From: Acinetobacter sp. BY419
Lineage (GTDB): Bacteria > Pseudomonadota > Gammaproteobacteria > Pseudomonadales > Moraxellaceae
NCBI RefSeq assembly: GCF_019038395.1
Contig: NZ_JAGFXZ010000010.1
Span: 23,864-87,863 of the forward strand
Reading direction: 5' to 3'
Length of the DNA: 64,000 nucleotides
The number at the start of each line of letters is the position of its first letter. Position 1 is the first letter of the stretch. A program made the translations under genes and the position numbers. Below the pieces are notes generated by a model. It saw only the letters and a list, made by a program, of their open reading frames with translations. It searched no databases and was not told the DNA's origin. This document shows, piece by piece, positions 10,101 to 17,292 of the stretch.

Positions 10101-10154
10101 TACTGCCTGCTAGTTTTACTAATTTTATGTACGCCGTCGCAAGCTAGATTATAG
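7092..10154 (+). CDS. Tyrosine recombinase 2 of trio (about 1020 aa)
   Basis: A very long tyrosine recombinase with a full catalytic set, numbered from the ATG at 7092: Arg547 (TGLRINEILG), His656 and Arg659 (FHSLRHSAT), His714 (ILGHIDPTE) and nucleophile Tyr724 (FRSYLHLA), spaced as in phage integrases. About 540 residues precede this domain and about 295 follow it; the tail includes an HTH-like YTPELLAQKYDFSIETLILWQQ. Typical integrases are 300-450 residues, so this is more than twice the usual size. The frame is open from 6969, but starts at 7083, 7092 or 7098 fit the overlap with the upstream gene; GGAA at 7085-7088 serves 7092 or 7098. Predicted role: strand exchange for the mobile unit carrying this operon. 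Confidence 0.85.
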   Translation: MNMLQDKHYAHERRAKNREKVQKKERFQIQAIIDEFLLPEKLKLAQKSQSIPDLYNQVAQHLDQQKLCFSSKKNFYQHFRKQIIQYNRANHTDLPLPTQHLVSIQRTPTLFNESWLEDSKYITHFKERLWRYWHTAESFTAEEIVGNLLISAVLYGGLSHQASLNTLLEHLKADEPIYYLQALQIPLIFLEPESPHYGDLYDPKCPLKKSRNFVPDRLTQLWITRFKTQSIDIQYDCYSYIHHVFNALEIPFNQKQFKQLLQASSHSFMQLDKVNLSPALALCLTEEIQTCGLSPSAFKRYLEPQLLLDHSHQAEEPQLPKINNNAKEEKSYTEDALKVLTDLHKQILIFFKNKHKTTTDLYNLLVNQHDSLPENAKRLGLWLFSLFHPAVEDIEALTKLYQIDQDKCLRYINQQQKIRHSSIYSYYTKLAETWLLHSNDFIEECNLNDHLEVIYKRMLNDVGKSKSQKIDLLKRFHQFQRVLFDADPFPLAHEGKHLSSPKAEIISAKSFQQLLTKLKFYKSPSYTAHDLEMLSIVYTIAFRTGLRINEILGMRIKDVEGVEASSIWIRPYRSKNQEHLLKTDSAERNLNVQMLLNKEEHLQFQKYCKTRRRAYSSNDYLFTLWNSTERIKPYMVTTPLQKILDTMLPSHCYTFHSLRHSATNNLAMILNMDYEFVNAFTDYSNDHYQLLRNDLLRSKTPQDCWYLLSHILGHIDPTETFRSYLHLAYIMAGYQLRKFDPCLDRTVIQKICPSLKSPRHHQIALSYYDEQISRTIKIKSIATPDEYINTSKTKADLTQAETNIFIYGTSKSAYPFPLIAKILKALDQSYTPELLAQKYDFSIETLILWQQNILKLKQLKNRKNQSRFIIDADKSQRILPYIETAEDKYVLEYFFKQLNQHCCDEILILDALHIFEMKANISHAGLIFNSTDVRLANRFLRGIYSLFPSTYWQIAISPKISNEMVKERLQFKFLSYSMNSSLNNSFKLELISQKNSKSLCIFRYCLLVLLILCTPSQARL

Positions 10155-10472
10155 CTGATCTGGCTGATAACCTGTTAACTCATAAAAATCGTACAGCAGT
10201 TGAGTATAGACATCCGAAAAATGAATGAGCTGTTCTGGCTGCAAACCATAACGCTCCATATAACGATCATCAATAAAATAAGCCAACCCGATATGTGTGT
10301 TTAGATAGCTAGATACACCAAGTTGTCTGCAAAAATCAGGGTTATATTGCAGTTGTAATTGCGTATTACTAATAATTTTTGAAGTGACAATTTTAGCTAT
10401 ATTGCGGATATTCAAATGGCGAATACTTGGATGCATCGACGTCAATAAACGACTCGAAGAATAATCCATCAT
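10149..10472 (-). CDS. Hypothetical protein, convergent with recombinase 2
   Basis: A 107-residue protein with no family I recognise. It has a Ser/Arg/His-containing N-terminus (RLLTSMHPSIRHLNIRNIAKIV), a middle FCRQLGVSSYLNTHIGLAYF and an acidic, Tyr-rich end (YTQLLYDFYELTGYQPDQ). There is no signal peptide or membrane segment. Its stop codon overlaps the end of the large recombinase by 6 bp on the opposite strand, so the two transcripts share 3' sequence. The start is one of two adjacent ATGs (10472 or 10469). The tight convergent packing suggests it travels with the recombinase trio; its function is unknown. Confidence 0.6.
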   Translation of the reverse strand: MMDYSSSRLLTSMHPSIRHLNIRNIAKIVTSKIISNTQLQLQYNPDFCRQLGVSSYLNTHIGLAYFIDDRYMERYGLQPEQLIHFSDVYTQLLYDFYELTGYQPDQL

Positions 10473-10619
10473 GATCGTTTGGCCTTCAGTTGATTTAAAT
10501 TTTTATCAAGTCATGATTTAGTTACTTCTCGTTCTACAAGTAAGCATCTAAACTATGTCTATATTTATATAAAAACATGACTAAAACGTCAAGTTTTTAT
10601 TGTCTATTTGGCGGTAATA

Positions 10620-10964
10620 ATGACACTTGAATTAGACTCGAATGATTTTAAAATTCGATTGAAAGAAGTTAGACGAACACGAAAGTTAACACAGCAAGAG
10701 TTAGCCGAAAAAACAGGAATACCTGTAACCTCGATTGCGCATTTTGAGTCAGGTTCACGTAAACCCTCGTTAGAGAATTTCTATAAGCTGATTGTGGTGC
10801 TTAATATATCAGCTGACTACATCCTGGGACGCTGTGAAAAAATGGGTACCTCAGCGATTGATCCTATTACTAAAGCTTTACAGGACCTACCAGAGTTGGA
10901 GCGTAAAATGATTGAGAAATTCATTGTATCTTTGACGAATGAGAACATTAAACAGAATGATTAG
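10620..10964 (+). CDS. XRE-family transcriptional regulator
   Basis: A 114-residue protein with an N-terminal cro/cI-type helix-turn-helix (about residues 9-63: RLKEVRRTRKLTQQELAEK then SIAHFESGSRKPS and LNISADYILGR) and a short C-terminal helix. The ATG at 10620 is preferred over the in-frame TTG at 10608. It lies alone between the unknown 107-residue gene and the integrase module and is followed by a strong terminator, so it is probably monocistronic. A repressor role in island maintenance or excision is likely from context but not shown. Confidence 0.85.
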   Translation: MTLELDSNDFKIRLKEVRRTRKLTQQELAEKTGIPVTSIAHFESGSRKPSLENFYKLIVVLNISADYILGRCEKMGTSAIDPITKALQDLPELERKMIEKFIVSLTNENIKQND

Positions 10965-10994
10965 ATGTGTTATTAAATAAAAGTTCTGGAAATT

Positions 10995-11020
10995 AAAAAA
11001 CCACATAATGTGGTTTTTTT
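10995..11020 (+). terminator. Rho-independent terminator of XRE gene
   Basis: A CCACA/TGTGG stem with loop TAA is flanked by a run of A on the left and seven T on the right, 31 bp after the XRE stop. The flanking A and T runs extend the stem and make it potentially bidirectional. The 88 bp between it and the end of the minus-strand regulator gene hold nothing I can identify. Confidence 0.85.
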
Positions 11021-11108
11021 GCATAGCAGCATAATGGCTATAAATACATAATGTATTCGCTATGAAGAAAGTTATCATCTATTTCATAGATGTTCATTAC
11101 AATTCTGA

Positions 11109-11477
11109 TTATCTCTCACCTCTACATTTTGTTTTGTAATTTCTATACCACTCTTCTATTTCTTCAGTATCAAAATAGACCGCTGCTTGCCGAGATGCAC
11201 CTTCTTTCAAAAATCTTGGGAAAGTAGGATCATTTTCGATAATTTTGCGCAAGCAATCTCGAGTAACATTAAGCATTTTACAAACTTGATTGTATTTTAA
11301 GCGAAGAGGCTTCAAATTCTGACAACCCATAGGTATATCTGAATCATCAAATTTTTTAATAGTACGTACAATACTACGACGAGTATGTGATGTAGATGCT
11401 TTAAAATGATCCAACTGAGGATCCTCATTTAATAATAGAGAAACCATCCTAGCAAAAATAAACAATTCAAATCCCAT
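11109..11477 (-). CDS. AlpA/MerR-like DNA-binding protein (putative excisionase)
   Basis: A 122-residue protein. The C-terminal half is a MerR/AlpA-type winged helix: LRLKYNQVCKMLNVTRDCLRKI forms the HTH, then a DPTFPRFLKEG wing and a YFDTEEIEEWYRNY terminal helix. The N-terminal 50 residues are unlike AlpA and unassigned. The start at 11477 is the first ATG; another at 11447 would remove ten hydrophobic residues. It lies 37 bp after the integrase on the same strand, separated by a terminator. AlpA-type proteins next to P4-type integrases typically activate integrase expression and excision, so this is the likely directionality factor of the island. Confidence 0.75.
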   Translation of the reverse strand: MGFELFIFARMVSLLLNEDPQLDHFKASTSHTRRSIVRTIKKFDDSDIPMGCQNLKPLRLKYNQVCKMLNVTRDCLRKIIENDPTFPRFLKEGASRQAAVYFDTEEIEEWYRNYKTKCRGER

Positions 11478-11491
11478 CCGTTCAAAAACTC

Positions 11492-11511
11492 AAAAAAGTG
11501 TCCACTTTTTT
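11492..11511 (-). terminator. Rho-independent terminator after integrase
   Basis: A perfect AAAAAAGTG/CACTTTTTT stem with a two-base loop, four bases past the integrase stop. Read on the minus strand it ends in a T run. It separates integrase transcription from the AlpA-like gene, although its symmetry allows use in both directions. Confidence 0.75.
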
Positions 11512-11514
11512 AAA

Positions 11515-12762
11515 TTAATGCTTAAGTAAAGACTCAATATAACCACTCCACCACTCCATGATTTCATATCGTTCTTCTAAATGTGCTTCTTTATCATATG
11601 CTCCCTTGACCCCAGTTTTTAAATGAGCCAATGCTGATTCGATTACTTGCCATTTGTCACTATAGCGTTTATTCAAATTGGAGGATGCAATATGTCTAAA
11701 TCCATGTGGATTTTGCTTTCCTCGATAACCTAATCGATTCAATGCCGCATTAAATGTTAAATTTGAAATTGGCTTATTAATGCTATCGCGACTTGGGAAT
11801 AAGTATTCACTTTCAGGTGAAATTTTCTTTAATTCCATCAATAATTTAATGACATGATTGGACAAAGGAATCCCATGTTCGATACCTTTTTTCATTATAT
11901 TTGAGGGACGTATCCACACCGCCTCATCAAAATCAAATTGCTCCCATTTCGCCTGTCGCAATTCCCCTGGACGAGGAAACATATGTATTAAAAGTTCTAA
12001 GCCTATTGCAATCGGTCTGGATGAGGAATTTCGAATTAATGAAATCATTTCTGGAAGCTGTTGAATAGCTACATGCTTCATACTTTGAGATTCCCCTTTC
12101 GCTAAATAATCACCAATCCCTTCCAATGGGTTATATAAAATACCTTTTTTGAATTTTGCTAAACCATAAGCACCTGAGCAACATGAAATAAGCTTTTCAA
12201 TTCTGTTATAAATTCCTTCATTCATTTGCTTGTTAGTAAAAAACTCCAACCATTCTGCTGGTGTAATTGATTTATATGGTCGATGTCCAAAGACAGGAAT
12301 TAAATGCCGTTCAACCGATTGTTTTTCCTTTTTATAAGTATCAGCAGCCCAAGTCTGCTTTTTGCGCTCTAACCACTCATTAATAAGATGAGAGAATAAA
12401 GCCTTTTCCTGCTCAAGCTGAATTTTCTTAATCTCAACCTGTGTTTGAATTAGTATTTCGCCTAGCGTCATAGCCTCTGCCTTTTCACGTGCTTGCGCAT
12501 AACTTACAGATGGATAACTACCTAATCCTATCCATGCCCATTTTCCTTGATCATTCTTATATCGATACTGCCAATGCTTTTTACCATTCGGCTTAACCCT
12601 ACAATACAAACCTGGAATATCAGTAGGCTCACGATATTCTTTCGCTTTAGGTTTAAGTGTTTTATAGATTTCTTCAACACTTTTTTTTCGGCGAACCTTT
12701 GTATTCTGCGATACAGATCTTAGACGAATATCATCTTGAGTGTTAACATCAAAAACATTCAT
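11515..12762 (-). CDS. P4-type site-specific integrase
   Basis: A tyrosine recombinase of 415 residues, normal for the P4/CP4-57 family. Residues about 35-110 form the arm-DNA-binding domain (GLYCRVKPNGKKHWQYRY, then GLGSYPSVSYAQAREKA). Residues about 115-210 form the core-binding domain. The catalytic domain has Arg264 (PRPGEL), Lys291/292, His353 and Arg356 (HGFRH), His380 (LAHLKTG) and Tyr389 (GAYDKE). It directs integration into the 3' end of the tRNA gene 192 bp upstream, which is still complete. All catalytic residues are present, so the island may still be mobile if its other end is intact. Confidence 0.93.
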   Translation of the reverse strand: MNVFDVNTQDDIRLRSVSQNTKVRRKKSVEEIYKTLKPKAKEYREPTDIPGLYCRVKPNGKKHWQYRYKNDQGKWAWIGLGSYPSVSYAQAREKAEAMTLGEILIQTQVEIKKIQLEQEKALFSHLINEWLERKKQTWAADTYKKEKQSVERHLIPVFGHRPYKSITPAEWLEFFTNKQMNEGIYNRIEKLISCCSGAYGLAKFKKGILYNPLEGIGDYLAKGESQSMKHVAIQQLPEMISLIRNSSSRPIAIGLELLIHMFPRPGELRQAKWEQFDFDEAVWIRPSNIMKKGIEHGIPLSNHVIKLLMELKKISPESEYLFPSRDSINKPISNLTFNAALNRLGYRGKQNPHGFRHIASSNLNKRYSDKWQVIESALAHLKTGVKGAYDKEAHLEERYEIMEWWSGYIESLLKH

Positions 12763-12793
12763 AACTTACGGAATCTCCAGTAATTTTTCCTTG

Positions 12794-12842
12794 GTGTATC
12801 CCTGAGTTATATTTTAAATTTAGGATACAAACAAGGATACAC
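12794..12842. repeat. GGATACA repeats, candidate integrase arm sites
   Basis: Between the integrase start and the tRNA there are three copies of one heptamer: an inverted copy GTGTATCC (12794-12801) and two direct copies GGATACA (12823-12829) and GGATACAC (12835-12842). Such clusters beside the integrase are typical of arm-type binding sites in attP-derived sequence. The identification rests on position and repetition only. Confidence 0.5.
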
Positions 12843-12887
12843 AGAGCGTGTTCCCATACGAAGTTATATAAGTTTAAACAAAGCAAT

Positions 12888-12921
12888 AAAAAACCCTTAA
12901 CTCTTTTAGAATTAAGGGTTT
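12888..12921 (-). terminator. Rho-independent terminator downstream of tRNA
   Basis: A stem of AAACCCTTAA (12891-12900) and TTAAGGGTTT (12912-12921), followed on the minus strand by a T run. It lies 33 bp after the tRNA 3' end and would end the tRNA transcript. If insertion was at the tRNA 3' end, this terminator belongs to the island rather than to the original locus. Confidence 0.8.
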
Positions 12922-12954
12922 AGATCTTATATAAAGCTATATAAGTATATAATT

Positions 12955-13031
<77 letters not shown>

Positions 13032-13784
13032 TATATGCTGAAAACTTTATTTATCAATAAGTTCAGGCGTCATGAATACTAGCTAAGATTTTTTTGAAAG
13101 ACAAGTACTTTTATGACTGCTTGAACATTTAGGCAGCACTCATGAGCGTCTGGTCTTAGCCACAATCTCAGTTAATTAAGACTTCGGTATAGGAGCCTAC
13201 AGAAAAAAGAGAGAGATCATGGCACCATTCAAGACAAATGAGCCTGTAATTTTGAATCTAACCTGCTCTACGGGAGCGCAAAATTGATAGATTTAACGTC
13301 TTAGTATATCTATCAAGTATCAAAGTTCGCTATTGTTCAGGCTGTAATATTGAACGAAGAACATCGAATTAAAAAGATAGAATGACTAGAATTCAGACTT
13401 CATTTCTTCATCTTTATGCAAATCCAGCTTAATTTCGATCAAAGACCATACAATTATAAGCACTAAAATCAGTATAGAGACTACGAAGGCTGTAATGTAC
13501 GTCATACTTTTCAATCTCAGAGTAGAAAGAATAAGAAAATAAAAAAGACCTGCTTCAGCCTTCTTCTTCGACAAAAGTCTAATAACTAAAACCTGCTCTG
13601 AATAGTCATTTTTTCACCATTTTAAGACTTTTTTTATATCTTTTAATATTTTTTATATATCAATACTATTTTACTTATATATTTTAGCTCTTAATATTTC
13701 AGCTTAAAAAGATGAATAAATCATAGATTTTTACATTATTTACTGATTTTCTTTAATAGCCTATTGACTGTATAGCTGAACAAG
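13032..13784. other. Long A+T-rich gap right of the island
   Basis: The stretch between the tRNA and the acyltransferase has no conserved-looking long gene. It holds a possible small membrane ORF on the minus strand (annotated separately) and a 22-codon plus-strand ORF at 13219-13287 (MAPFKTNEPVIL) preceded by a purine-rich GAGAGAG. Residues of symmetry, such as GCTC-TACGG-GAGC near 13270, are short. The last 200 bp before 13785 are almost pure A+T. No RNA family is recognisable by eye. Confidence 0.5.
13386..13505 (-). CDS. Possible small single-pass membrane protein
   Basis: A 39-residue ORF (MTYITAFVVSILILVLIIV, then WSLIEIKLDLHKDEEMKSEF) consisting of one hydrophobic helix and a charged tail. 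A longer reading from 13574 adds 23 residues, but the shorter start gives a typical small inner-membrane protein. The Shine-Dalgarno is weak and there is no neighbour in an operon. It may be real or chance; the hydrophobic segment is the only support. Confidence 0.3.
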   Translation of the reverse strand: MTYITAFVVSILILVLIIVWSLIEIKLDLHKDEEMKSEF

Positions 13785-14387
13785 ATGAAATTATGCAGTT
13801 CTCTCCATACAGCTTTTTACTTATCTGTGCTTATGCTAAATAAATTCCTTGGCGAATCTGCATTTAAACTTGCAGGTTGGCAATATCATGTCGAACCAGA
13901 TGTACTTGAAAACAAACAGGTCATTATTGGATTTGAACATACCTCAATGATGGATGCAGTGCTGTCAATTGCCCTGTTCCAGATTTATGACCTCAAGATC
14001 CACACCCTGATCAAAAAAGAATTATTTAAAGGACCTTTCAAGCCGCTATTAAAAGCTGTCGGTGGCATTCCGGTTGACCGCAAAGCCAGTAAAGATATCG
14101 TGACCCAGATGGTGGAACACTTTCAAGATAATGAAAAGTTTAATCTGGTGATTGCGCCAGAAGCGACACGGGCTAAACGAGGTGAGGCACGCAAACCGAT
14201 TCGTACCGGTTTCTGGCATATTGCCAAGGCTGCGAATGTACCGATCGTGTTGTTATATGCCAATTCAAAAACCAAGCAAGGTGGCATTCTCGGCAAGATT
14301 TATCCGACGGATCTTGCGCATGACCTGGCTTTGATCAAACAACTTTATAAAGACAAGGTGGGGCTAGATATCGCTATTCCAGAATAA
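13785..14387 (+). CDS. PlsC-like 1-acylglycerol-3-phosphate acyltransferase family
   Basis: A 200-residue protein with the glycerolipid acyltransferase blocks: HTSMMD (the HX4D catalytic motif, near residue 51), GGIPVDR (substrate pocket) and APEATRAK (block III, usually PEGTR; here Ala replaces Gly). A hydrophobic N-terminus suggests membrane association. It would transfer acyl groups to lysophosphatidate or a related lysolipid during membrane lipid synthesis. It is shorter than classical PlsC (about 240), like a subgroup of small soluble-looking members. The gene stands alone and is followed by a hairpin. Confidence 0.85.
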   Translation: MKLCSSLHTAFYLSVLMLNKFLGESAFKLAGWQYHVEPDVLENKQVIIGFEHTSMMDAVLSIALFQIYDLKIHTLIKKELFKGPFKPLLKAVGGIPVDRKASKDIVTQMVEHFQDNEKFNLVIAPEATRAKRGEARKPIRTGFWHIAKAANVPIVLLYANSKTKQGGILGKIYPTDLAHDLALIKQLYKDKVGLDIAIPE

Positions 14388-14403
14388 GCCTCTTAAAAAC
14401 AGC

Positions 14404-14437
14404 GACATGAACAGAGATTCTACTGTTCATGTCTTGT
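14404..14437 (+). terminator. Hairpin after acyltransferase gene
   Basis: An 11-bp perfect stem GACATGAACAG/CTGTTCATGTC with an 8-base loop, 16 bp past the stop codon. The T tract after it is weak (TTGTT), so termination may be partial. Confidence 0.55.
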
Positions 14438-14631
14438 TCATCCGTTTATATAAATGCATAAAAATAAAATTACCAATACCCCATCCTATTTCTATTCCTT
14501 CTCGATTTAGCGCTTTTTTTTGCTTTTATCCTGAAATCTCAAATCCAGGCACTTTTTTTTAAAAAAACGCTTATGGTAGAATTTCGGCATTCTGATAGGC
14601 ATACAGCCAATCTACAAGGAGCAAAGTTCGC

Positions 14632-15381
14632 ATGGCGGGTCATTCCAAGTGGGCCAATATTAAGCATCGTAAAGCAAAACAAGATGCGAGTCGTGGTAAA
14701 GTTTTTACCAAATATATTCGTGAATTAACCACTGCTGCAAAGCTTGGTGGTCCAGATGCTGCAAGCAACCCGCGTTTACGTGCTGTGGTTGAAAAAGCAT
14801 TATCGGTGAATATGACACGTGACGTGATCAACCGTGCCATTCAACGTGGTGCTGGTGGCGAAGATAACGACGACCTGAAAGAAGTGACCTACGAAGGTTA
14901 TGGCGTCGGCGGTGTTGCAGTTATTGTGGAAACGATGACGGACAACTTGAACCGTACTGTGCCTGACGTACGTCACTGCTTCTCTAAAACTGATGGTAAC
15001 CTAGGAACTAATGGTTCGGTGGCATTCCTGTTCACTAAACGTGGTGAGATTACTTTTGAAGATGTGTCTTTGGAAGATCAAATCATGGAAGTGGCATTAG
15101 AAGCCGGTGCTGAAGATATCGAAGTAGATGAAGATCAAATCTTGGTAATTACTACACCTGAAGCTTTTGGTGATGTTCAGGATGCGTTAACTGCGGCAGG
15201 TTTAAAATCTGACAATGCCGAAGTAGTCATGAGCCCTTCAACCAAAGCCGAAATCACGGACATCGACCAAGCGAAAAAAATCATGAAAATGATTGATATG
15301 CTTGAAGATTTAGATGATGTACAAAACGTGTATACCAATGTTGAATTCTCAGATGCCGTTTTAGCAGAACTCGATGCTTAA
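14632..15381 (+). CDS. yebC: YebC/PmpR family transcriptional/translation factor
   Basis: A 249-residue protein opening [19 protein letters not shown], the invariant start of the YebC/TACO1 family, and ending in the acidic third domain. Members act as DNA-binding regulators (PmpR) or, by recent work on the family, as ribosome-associated factors that help translation of proline-rich stretches. Full length. The Shine-Dalgarno AAGGAGC lies 7 nt before the ATG. In many gammaproteobacteria the gene neighbours ruvC; here it stands alone with its own terminator. Confidence 0.97.
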   Translation: MAGHSKWANIKHRKAKQDASRGKVFTKYIRELTTAAKLGGPDAASNPRLRAVVEKALSVNMTRDVINRAIQRGAGGEDNDDLKEVTYEGYGVGGVAVIVETMTDNLNRTVPDVRHCFSKTDGNLGTNGSVAFLFTKRGEITFEDVSLEDQIMEVALEAGAEDIEVDEDQILVITTPEAFGDVQDALTAAGLKSDNAEVVMSPSTKAEITDIDQAKKIMKMIDMLEDLDDVQNVYTNVEFSDAVLAELDA

Positions 15382-15394
15382 ATAGCACTGATTC

Positions 15395-15422
15395 AAAAAA
15401 CGCACCCAAGGGTGCGTTTTTT
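15395..15422 (+). terminator. Rho-independent terminator of yebC
   Basis: A strong CGCACCC/GGGTGCG stem flanked by A and T runs, about 20 bp after the yebC stop. Because the next gene is convergent, it may also stop minus-strand transcripts. Confidence 0.92.
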
Positions 15423-15449
15423 ATGGCTGTCGACTACCCTCGTATCTGA

Positions 15450-15920
15450 TTAAACTTTATTGAGTAAGCCGCTACAGTTAAAGACATTATATTCTTTAAT
15501 GACAAAGCTCGAATGCAGTGCAACCACGTGCTCAATTTTTCCAATCCGCTTGAGCAGGATGTCACTGTAATTCTCCATATCCCGTGCCACCACTTCGACA
15601 ATAAAGTCTGCCGACTGACCGGTGACCAAAAATGCATTAATCACTTCGGGAATGCTTTCCAGTTCTTCCAGAAATTTAGCAAAAGTATCGCTATCATGTT
15701 TGCTTAAGGATACCTGTAACAGCACATGCAGAGTGAAACCTAATTTTTGGTAATTGATTTCACGTTTTAAACCACTGATAATATTATGATCTATTAAGTG
15801 TTTGATCCTGCGATGTACCGAACTCACAGATAAATTCACCCGCTCGGACAGCTCATTTAGATTGACATCTTCATGGGTCAATATTTCTAGAATATGTTTA
15901 TCGAAACGATCCAGTTCCAT
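15450..15920 (-). CDS. Lrp/AsnC-family transcriptional regulator
   Basis: A 156-residue protein, normal for the family. The N-terminal winged HTH (LDRFDKHILEILTHEDVNLNEL, then LSVSSVHRRIKHL) is followed by the RAM effector domain with the characteristic VTGQSADFIVEVVARDMENYSD. These regulators sense amino acids and often control adjacent transport or catabolic genes. Here the neighbours are yebC (convergent) and a GST gene 313 bp upstream on the same strand, so no obvious target is beside it. The gap 15921-16183 should contain its promoter; I see no clear operator. Confidence 0.93.
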   Translation of the reverse strand: MELDRFDKHILEILTHEDVNLNELSERVNLSVSSVHRRIKHLIDHNIISGLKREINYQKLGFTLHVLLQVSLSKHDSDTFAKFLEELESIPEVINAFLVTGQSADFIVEVVARDMENYSDILLKRIGKIEHVVALHSSFVIKEYNVFNCSGLLNKV

Positions 15921-16183
15921 TTTTATACTCTTATCTCAATAATCAATAGATGCAGAAAATTTTGCGCCATCCCTGTTATACAATATTTATTTATTTTTCA
16001 CAAAATTTTCATATGCTGAAAATATTTTCCAAATGGGATAGGCACTGCAACTTAAAGCTATAGTTCAGAATATCGGCAGCGGTGGCTCTTCATCCAGATT
16101 TGATTTTGATTCGCTTTTCAATAACTTTAGCAAGAACATGGATATCTACTAGAATAATCCTTGAAGATAGACCTAATCTCATT

Positions 16184-16210
16184 AAAAAAACGCGCTTCAT
16201 GCGCGTTTTA
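16184..16210 (-). terminator. Rho-independent terminator of GST gene
   Basis: A stem AAAACGCGC/GCGCGTTTT with loop TTCAT, read on the minus strand with a following T run, 24 bp past the GST stop. Confidence 0.9.
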
Positions 16211-16233
16211 ATTTCTGAGAGTAGCATTTAAGC

Positions 16234-16998
16234 TTATACACCACGCCAGTCTACCCGCGCATTACGTTCGGTTCGATAAACACGGCAAATATATTCACCC
16301 AGTGCTAGCCCATTCAAATACTGCTGATAGTCACGATATTCTTCGGACAAAGTTTCAAAATTTTCTTTTTCCCACGGCGTACCTGGAATCGCCAAAAGTG
16401 GTGCCAACATGGAACAGACCGCAATATCCGCCAGACCTAAACGATTTCCGACAAAATAATGCCCACCTTGGCTGACCAGCATCTGATTGAGTTGCTGTAC
16501 AGTGACATCAATATGCTGTTTGGATTCTGCTACGGTTTCCTCATTCAAGGCATAACCCTTGGCCACCATCGCTTTTAATAAAGGTTTAGAAAATTTTTCA
16601 AACTGGCGCAAATAGCCCTGCTCACCAATTAAAATATCCAGAGATTCATGATCGGAAGTAAGCGCTTGAGATAACATCCAGCGACGGACATGACGACCCA
16701 GTTCCAGGGTAATTTCATTAATTTCTAGGGCTTTATTTCGAAAATGTCCTTCTGCGTACAATAAGCGGTGTTCTGGATAAGTATCATCCAGATATAAAGC
16801 AATCTGGGTCGAATCTGCGACCCATCGTTCCTGATCGCGCAAAATAGGCAGACGATTCTGACCGGTTTTCAAGCGGGTAAAAGCGCGGTGTACACCGGGT
16901 ATCAGATTGTGAGCAACATAATACAGCTCTTTATGGTCCAGCATCCAACGTGCTTTTTCGCAAAAGTGAGATAAAGGAAACTGGTATAAAGTTCGCAT
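16234..16998 (-). CDS. Glutathione S-transferase family protein
   Basis: A 254-residue two-domain GST. The N-terminal thioredoxin-like domain has the active-site region FPLSHFCEKARWML, the cis-Pro motif NRLPIL and the glutathione-binding VADSTQIALYL. The C-terminal helical domain contains HYFVGNRLGLADIAVCSMLAP, the conserved N-capping box. It probably conjugates or reduces with glutathione in the cytoplasm; the substrate cannot be told from sequence. Monocistronic, divergent from ychF. Confidence 0.9.
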   Translation of the reverse strand: MRTLYQFPLSHFCEKARWMLDHKELYYVAHNLIPGVHRAFTRLKTGQNRLPILRDQERWVADSTQIALYLDDTYPEHRLLYAEGHFRNKALEINEITLELGRHVRRWMLSQALTSDHESLDILIGEQGYLRQFEKFSKPLLKAMVAKGYALNEETVAESKQHIDVTVQQLNQMLVSQGGHYFVGNRLGLADIAVCSMLAPLLAIPGTPWEKENFETLSEEYRDYQQYLNGLALGEYICRVYRTERNARVDWRGV

Positions 16999-17292
16999 GT
17001 ATGCTCCATGTTTATCGTTATTGGATCAGGGCGTATAGGCCGCTGTTTTATTCAGATACTTTAGTCACTCACTTTTAGAAAAACAATGTGATTTTTATTC
17101 AAAAGTATAATACTGGCTGATTATTCCTCCATGTTTGGCAGGCTCACAACAAATTTTGAAAAACTCGGCAGACCATTTTAGGCAGCCAGAAGTATTTGAA
17201 TGCAATAAACCACAAGCGCATGACCTGACTTTAGCCGTGCTTTCATGTAAAATCAGGGACAATTTTTATATAACGCTTTTGTGAGTTTTTTC

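Noticed and set aside
13219..13287. 22-codon ORF MAPFKTNEPVIL as a gene.
   Set aside because: Purine-rich leader but no other support; listed only as part of the gap.
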